A stretch of DNA of 64,000 nt from DASQEH01 sp963765725 (GTDB lineage: Bacteria > Actinomycetota > Actinomycetes > Propionibacteriales > Nocardioidaceae): positions 1 to 64,000 of the forward strand of contig CAVXXI010000001.1 in assembly GCA_963765725.1 (NCBI GenBank). Reading direction: 5' to 3'. The position numbers were made by a program, and so were the translations under genes. Below are positions 59,745 to 64,000 of the stretch, one piece after another (the first letter of the stretch is position 1; the number at the start of each line of letters is the position of its first letter). Under the pieces are notes generated by a model. It did not search any database. It was not told the DNA's origin and saw only the letters and a list, made by a program, of their open reading frames with translations.

Positions 59745-60668
59745 ATGCAGGGGGTCTTCGAGGGCTTCGCGACCATTGGGGTCGTCATCGCGCTCGGCGC
59801 CCTGCTCGGTCACGTCGGTTTCCTCGATCTCGACGCGCAGATGCTGCTCACGCGACTGTCGTTCTTTGTCGCCAGCCCTGCACTGATCGTCACCGTGCTC
59901 GATCACGCCGATGTGGCTGGGGTCTTGTCCGCCAATCTGGTTGCCACCTTCACCGGCTTCCTTGCGGCGTCGGTGCTGTATCTCGTGGCCGCGCGGCTCG
60001 TCTGGCGGCACGATCTCGGCGACACAGTGATCGGCATGCTGTCCTCGTCGTACGTGAACGCCGGCAACCTGGGGCTGCCGATCGCCGCGTACGTGCTGGG
60101 CGACGCAGCGCTGGTCGCACCGACACTGCTCATGCAACTGCTCGTCTTACAGCCGCTGGCGCTCGCTGCGCTCGACCACGCGAGCTCGTCTTCCTCCTTC
60201 TCGATCGGTCGCGCCCTTCTCCAGCCGGTCACGAATCCGCTGACCGTCGGCTCGATCGTCGGCGTACTGCTCGCGGTCACCGGTCTCACCCTTCCGGGCG
60301 GGGTGCGGGAACCGCTACAACTCGTAGGTGATATGGCAGTGCCCTCGATGCTGCTTGCCTACGGCGTCTCTCTGCGGCTCGGGCCTCGGGCGGGCCACGG
60401 CACCTCGCTGGTCGAGATCGGCTGGATCACTGTGCTCAAGCTCGTCGTCCAGCCAGCCACGGCGTATGCCGTCGCGCGGTTCGCGCTCGGGGTCGGCGAC
60501 GCGGAGCTGCTCGCCATCACGGTGCTTGCGGCGTTGCCGACGGCGCAGAACATCTTCGTCCACGCAACGCGCTACGGGCACGCGGAGGTGGTTGCCCGTG
60601 ACTCGATCTTCGTCACGACCCTGCTCGCAGTGCCCGCGATCCTCGTGATCGCCGCTGTCCTGGCGTGA
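59745..60668 (+). CDS. AEC-family (auxin efflux carrier-like) permease
   Basis: The 307-residue protein has ten predicted membrane helices in two halves. The pattern SSSYVNAGNLGLPIAAYVLGDAAL in the first half is the AEC unwound-helix motif, and VLAALPTAQNIFVHATRYG in the second half matches it. Bacterial members move malonate, malate or other organic acids. It ends 16 bp before the mirrored repeat array, convergent with the APC permease. Confidence 0.88.
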   Translation: MQGVFEGFATIGVVIALGALLGHVGFLDLDAQMLLTRLSFFVASPALIVTVLDHADVAGVLSANLVATFTGFLAASVLYLVAARLVWRHDLGDTVIGMLSSSYVNAGNLGLPIAAYVLGDAALVAPTLLMQLLVLQPLALAALDHASSSSSFSIGRALLQPVTNPLTVGSIVGVLLAVTGLTLPGGVREPLQLVGDMAVPSMLLAYGVSLRLGPRAGHGTSLVEIGWITVLKLVVQPATAYAVARFALGVGDAELLAITVLAALPTAQNIFVHATRYGHAEVVARDSIFVTTLLAVPAILVIAAVLA

Positions 60669-60683
60669 AGGACAGCCATGTCG

Positions 60684-60815
60684 TCGAGTGGGTAGAAATG
60701 CGTGCTCGAGCGGGTAGAAATCTCGCGTCGACTGGGCGCAAATGCTCGCTTGAGTGGGCGCATATGCACCCTCGAGTGGGCGCATATGCACGGTCGAGTG
60801 GGCGCAGAAGTGTGC
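60684..60815 (+). repeat. Six 22-bp tandem repeats, left arm of a mirrored array
   Basis: Six consecutive 22-bp units begin at 60684, 60706, 60728, 60750, 60772 and 60794, with consensus TCGAGTGGGCGCAnATGC then four variable bases. The first two units have GGGTAGAAAT in the middle and are the most divergent. 22 is not a multiple of 3, so this is not protein repeat. It is separated by a 24-bp centre from an inverted set of six more. Confidence 0.95.
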
Positions 60816-60839
60816 GGCGGTTCGCTGCGCCGAACTGAC

Positions 60840-60971
60840 CCGAGCGTTTGCGCCCGCTCGGCCGAACATCTGCGCCCGCTCGGCCGAACATCTGCGCCGG
60901 CTCGGCTGGACATTTGCGCCGGCTCGGCCGAACATCTGCGCCCGCTCGGCCGGGCGTTCGCGCCCGCTCGC
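60840..60971 (+). repeat. Six 22-bp tandem repeats, right arm (inverted) of a mirrored array
   Basis: Six consecutive 22-bp units begin at 60840, 60862, 60884, 60906, 60928 and 60950, with consensus CCGAACATCTGCGCC(C/G)GC then TCGG. This is the reverse complement form of the left arm (GGGCGCAnAT against ATnTGCGCCC). Adjacent units make the palindrome TCGGCCGA at most junctions. The first unit is itself a 7-bp hairpin, CCGAGCG with CGCTCGG. The whole could fold into a long stem or many small ones. Confidence 0.95.
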
Positions 60972-61051
60972 TGACATCGACCGCACGCTGACTCGATCAC
61001 GACGAGGGGCCGGCTTCTTGCGGCTGTACAGGCACCCGATGTGAGGGTGTC

Positions 61052-62656
61052 TCAAGCGTCGCTGTGGCGCTCGGCGCCGGTGGGCTCGGACTCGTCGTGT
61101 ACGTGCCTGCTGATCTGCCTCTGGGGCCGCCCGAGAAGAAACACGATGGCGCCCACGACCGCGACGAGGAACATGACCACGAGGGTGATCCAGTCGAGGT
61201 TGAAGTAGCCGCGCGGGCTGGTCAGCCCGGTCGGCGCTACGACGTTGACCAGCATCAGGGCGAGGTAAACCGCCGCCAGCACTGTCACCGTCATGCCCCA
61301 CCTGCCCATACGGAAGCGGCCCTCGGGGATCCAGCCGCGCGACCGCGCGACGAGCGCACCGATGACGGTGAGCAGGAAGGACAGGTAGATGCCGCTCACG
61401 CCGAAGGAGACCAGCGACACCAGGGCGTTGATGTTGGCGGGGTAGGTGATGAACAGGATCTTCTTGTCGTGAGTGGGGGAGTAGAAGACCAGCAGCACGA
61501 ACAGGATCGTCACCGCGGCACCGGCGACGAGAGCGTTGACCGGAGTACGGAAGCGCTGGTTCACCTTGGAGATCCATGTCGACGCCGGTAGTGCGCCGTC
61601 ACGGGCGAACGAGAACGCCAACCGGCTGCCTGCGCCCTGCACCGAGCTGCCGCAGGAGAAAAAGGCGAGGATGATCAGCAGGAGCAGGAAGTCCTGCAGG
61701 CCGCTCGGGAGCTCGGCGAGGATGAACGGCACACCACCGCCGTTCACCGTCTGGCCCACCGGGTCCTTGCCGCCCGGCATCGCCAGGAGCAGCCCCGCGG
61801 TGAGGACGAACGATGCCACGCCACCCCAGATCAGCGCCTGCCGCATCGATCGTGGCACCTTGACGCCGGCGTCCTTCGTCTCCTCCGAGATGTCACCAGC
61901 GGACTCGAAGCCATAGAAGATGTACACCGGCGCGAGCACAGCGATCAGGGCTGCCCCGAGCAGCCAGTTGCCGCCGAAGTCGAAGCCGAGCGCATTGGTA
62001 CCCGGGTTCTCCGCGCCCTGTGTGCTGAACAGGAACCCGACACCGTGGTGGAACCCGTCGATCGCGAGGATCAGTGCGATGCCGAGGGTGCCGACGATCT
62101 CGACGTACACACCGAACTGCGCGACCCGCCCCATCACCTTGGCCCCGGTGATGTTGAGGACGGTCTGGATGATCACCAGGCCTCCGGTGATCCACAGCAG
62201 CGTCAGGTGGTTCGTCGGGTCCAGGTTCCACCCGAACCAGTTGTGTGCTAGCGACGTCACGTAGCCGACGACCCCGGTGTCGACTGCCGCCACCGTGATC
62301 AGCAGCGCGATGCCATAGAACCAGCCGACGAACCAACCGAAGGTCGGGCCAACCGAGAACTTGCTGTACTGGTACAGCGCGCCGGCGACCGGGTAGTGAC
62401 TTGCCAGCTCTCCGAACACGAGCGCCACCAGCAGCATCCCCGCGACCGGGATCCAGGTCAGCCAGACGTAGGCCGGCCCCCCGGCCGCGACCCCGAGGAC
62501 GAACAGGGAGTAGATGCCCACCATGGGGGACAGGTAGGTGAAGGCGACTGAGAAGTTCGCGAACTGGCTCAGCACCCGGTTCAGTTGCGGAATGTAGCCA
62601 AGGCTCGAGAGCCGGGCGTCGTCTCCCACGTCGTCGACGGGCGTGTGCTGCGCCAT
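61052..62656 (-). CDS. APC-superfamily amino-acid/amine permease
   Basis: The 534-residue transporter has about twelve helices. The APC start reads LGYIPQLNRVLSQFANFSVAFTYLSPMVGIYSLF, there is the unwound-helix region VFGELASHYPVAGALYQYSK, and the mid-protein YIFYGFESAGDISEETKDAGVKVPR. These match the amino-acid/GABA-type permease group. ATG at 62656 follows AGGAGGAGC. The C-terminal tail is charged. It converges on the repeat array and the AEC gene. Confidence 0.9.
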   Translation of the reverse strand: MAQHTPVDDVGDDARLSSLGYIPQLNRVLSQFANFSVAFTYLSPMVGIYSLFVLGVAAGGPAYVWLTWIPVAGMLLVALVFGELASHYPVAGALYQYSKFSVGPTFGWFVGWFYGIALLITVAAVDTGVVGYVTSLAHNWFGWNLDPTNHLTLLWITGGLVIIQTVLNITGAKVMGRVAQFGVYVEIVGTLGIALILAIDGFHHGVGFLFSTQGAENPGTNALGFDFGGNWLLGAALIAVLAPVYIFYGFESAGDISEETKDAGVKVPRSMRQALIWGGVASFVLTAGLLLAMPGGKDPVGQTVNGGGVPFILAELPSGLQDFLLLLIILAFFSCGSSVQGAGSRLAFSFARDGALPASTWISKVNQRFRTPVNALVAGAAVTILFVLLVFYSPTHDKKILFITYPANINALVSLVSFGVSGIYLSFLLTVIGALVARSRGWIPEGRFRMGRWGMTVTVLAAVYLALMLVNVVAPTGLTSPRGYFNLDWITLVVMFLVAVVGAIVFLLGRPQRQISRHVHDESEPTGAERHSDA

Positions 62657-63046
62657 GTGCTCCTCCTGGTTCAGCCCCCGTGTCATTAGTGTGGCCGTGG
62701 GACCTGCGAGCGCGACCATCGACGCGCAGACGAACCTCGGGAATCGACTTGCCCTCGATCGTGGTGAGCGGCTGCCCGAGGCAGGGCTGCTCCTTTCCAT
62801 GCTGCGGAGGTCGCGCTCCGCACTCGCCACTGGGGCGCGGACCCGTGCCACCGGCGTGCGTAAGAAGCGCCCTATCCCGGAGCCTTACGCAAATCGCGTA
62901 CGGGCCGGATGATCCGCACCTCATTGGGCACCGGACAGCTCCGGGCCTACGGGGGTAGCGCGGATGACGACCAGCACGGTGACGGGAGGTTCGCCCTCCA
63001 AGTGCTGGGAGATCGGGCACCCGACGGCGTTGTGGACGGAGGTCGC
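62657..63046. other. Divergent intergenic stretch between APC permease and photolyase-related gene
   Basis: 390 bp without a gene. An inverted repeat GCGTAAG (62858-62864) / CTTACGC (62884-62890) with a 19-bp centre may be a regulator site. A good ribosome site GGACGGAGG lies before the ATG at 63047. Confidence 0.4.
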
Positions 63047-64000
63047 ATGACAGGTACACGACGGCGACGCTGGCTGTTCGCGGACCAGCTGGGGCCCCAC
63101 TTCCTGGACTCCGACGACCAGCCGGTGCTTCTCGTCGAGGCCCGGTCCGTGCTCCGGCGGCGCTCGTTCCACCGCCAGAAGGCTCATCTGGTGCTGTCCG
63201 CCCTTCGCCACCGTGCCGCGGAGCTGGGCACTCAGGCGCGTTTCGAGCAGGGCGAGACGTACCGCCAGGCGCTGCACGCGCTGGGTGAGCCCGTTTCGGT
63301 GTGCGCTCCCACCTCCCAGGGGGCCGACCGCTTCGTGCGCGGCCTCGACGGTGTTGAGGTGCTCCCGGCACGAGGCTTCACGTTGTCGCGGGAGGACTTC
63401 TCCGGCTGGGCCGAGGGCCGGCGTCGTCTCCTCCTCGAGGACTTCTACCGCGAGCAGCGACGCCGGAAAGGCGTTCTCATGGAGGGCAGCGAGCCGATCT
63501 CCGGCCGGTGGAACTACGACGCGGACAATCGGGAGCGGCCGCCGCGCGGCGTGAGCCGCCTCGGCGTCGTAGCTCCCTGGCAGCCCGACGAGGACGACAT
63601 CGACGAGCAGGTGCGTCGCGACCTCGACGCGTGGGAGGCCGATGGATCGATCCGGACCGTCGGTCGCGACGGCCCACGCCGCTTCGCGGTCACCCGTGAG
63701 GAAGCGCTGACCGCGCTTCGGCACTTCGTCGAGGACAGGCTGCCTGTGTTCGGCCCGTTCGAGGACGCGATGCTCGCCGAGGATCCGACGATGGCGCACT
63801 CGCAGCTGTCCGCACCGCTCAACCTGGGCCTTCTCGATCCGATGGAGTGCGTGCGAGCCGCCGAAGCGGCCTACTTGACCGGCGCGGCGCCGCTACGAAG
63901 CGTCGAGGGGTACGTCCGTCAGGTCCTCGGCTGGAGGGAGTACGTGTGGCACATCTACTGGCACTTCGGCCCCGGCTATCGGCAGCACAACGCTCTCGAC
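63047..64000 (+). CDS. Cryptochrome/photolyase-related protein (DPRP type), truncated by the window
   Basis: An open frame of 318 codons runs from ATG 63047 to the right edge without a stop. It starts MTGTRRRRWLFADQLGPHF and contains the DPRP signature SGRWNYDADNRERPPRG, then DRLPVFGPFEDAMLAEDP, SQLSAPLNLGLLDP and VRQVLGWREYVWHIYWHF. This is the deoxyribodipyrimidine-photolyase-related (FeS-BCP) family, which binds FAD and, in characterised members, a [4Fe-4S] cluster. They repair (6-4) photoproducts or act as light receptors. The Cys ligands would lie beyond the window. Confidence 0.88.
   Translation, partial: MTGTRRRRWLFADQLGPHFLDSDDQPVLLVEARSVLRRRSFHRQKAHLVLSALRHRAAELGTQARFEQGETYRQALHALGEPVSVCAPTSQGADRFVRGLDGVEVLPARGFTLSREDFSGWAEGRRRLLLEDFYREQRRRKGVLMEGSEPISGRWNYDADNRERPPRGVSRLGVVAPWQPDEDDIDEQVRRDLDAWEADGSIRTVGRDGPRRFAVTREEALTALRHFVEDRLPVFGPFEDAMLAEDPTMAHSQLSAPLNLGLLDPMECVRAAEAAYLTGAAPLRSVEGYVRQVLGWREYVWHIYWHFGPGYRQHNALD

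Noticed and set aside
60684..60971. CRISPR array
   Set aside because: The 22-bp units are contiguous with no spacers, differ gradually from one another, and change orientation in the middle. No cas genes are present.

Overview
The window is very GC-rich, uses GTG and TTG starts freely, packs genes into ATGA/GTGA-overlapping operons, and is full of families typical of Actinomycetota (MMPL transporter, LAL-type LuxR, ECF42 sigma factor with its DGPF partner, Tat-exported sugar-binding lipoprotein, MalFG-type permeases with no ATPase gene). I read it as chromosomal DNA of a soil-type actinomycete. The family cannot be fixed from this sequence. No intact tRNA, rRNA, transposase, integrase or CRISPR array is visible.

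1-11,270 is an accretion region. Three junction modules (18-406, 2871-3155, 4547-4892) each have the same layout: a pair of TGTC(A/C)GC direct repeats with an 11-bp period, the 3' half of a tRNA-Met(CAU) gene, then a second such pair about 100 bp later. Copies B and C also have a terminator-like hairpin. A decayed fourth copy lies at about 10,788-11,130. Between the modules sit small cargoes: a broken and an intact RibD_C/DHFR-like gene, a cupin plus a MazEF pair, and an 85-residue protein plus an MMPL exporter facing a LAL-type LuxR activator. The layout is what tandemly integrated tRNA-targeting elements would leave, but no integrase is present.

11,268-27,269 looks like one catabolic locus. 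It has a branched-chain-amino-acid-type ABC importer (livFGMH plus binding protein), a LacI regulator, an MFS pseudogene, a beta-hydroxyacid dehydrogenase, an M24-family protein with a Cys at a metal-ligand position, and a succinate-semialdehyde-type aldehyde dehydrogenase. It continues with a GntR/FCD regulator, a VOC protein, a fused alpha-beta 2-oxoacid dehydrogenase E1 and a lipoyl E2. The substrate is unknown.

27,482-43,568 is a mosaic: a secreted propeller protein, a TetR-DHFR-MFS unit with three identical-type operators, an epimerase, an amidohydrolase / cysteine-dioxygenase-like / FAD-NAD(P) oxidoreductase operon, a second MazEF-like pair, a membrane LuxR regulator, a class III cyclase, a seven-bladed PD40 propeller and another DHFR-like gene.

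43,678-64,000 holds thioredoxin, an ALDH7-type aldehyde dehydrogenase, an MFS exporter divergent from an HxlR regulator, ECF42 sigma plus DGPF protein, a PEP-mutase/isocitrate-lyase-family enzyme, a propeller/PI-PLC protein, a sugar ABC operon, a pRiA4b ORF-3-like protein, a methyltransferase and an AEC permease. It ends with a striking mirrored array of twelve 22-bp repeats, an APC permease, and a cryptochrome/photolyase-related gene that runs off the right edge.
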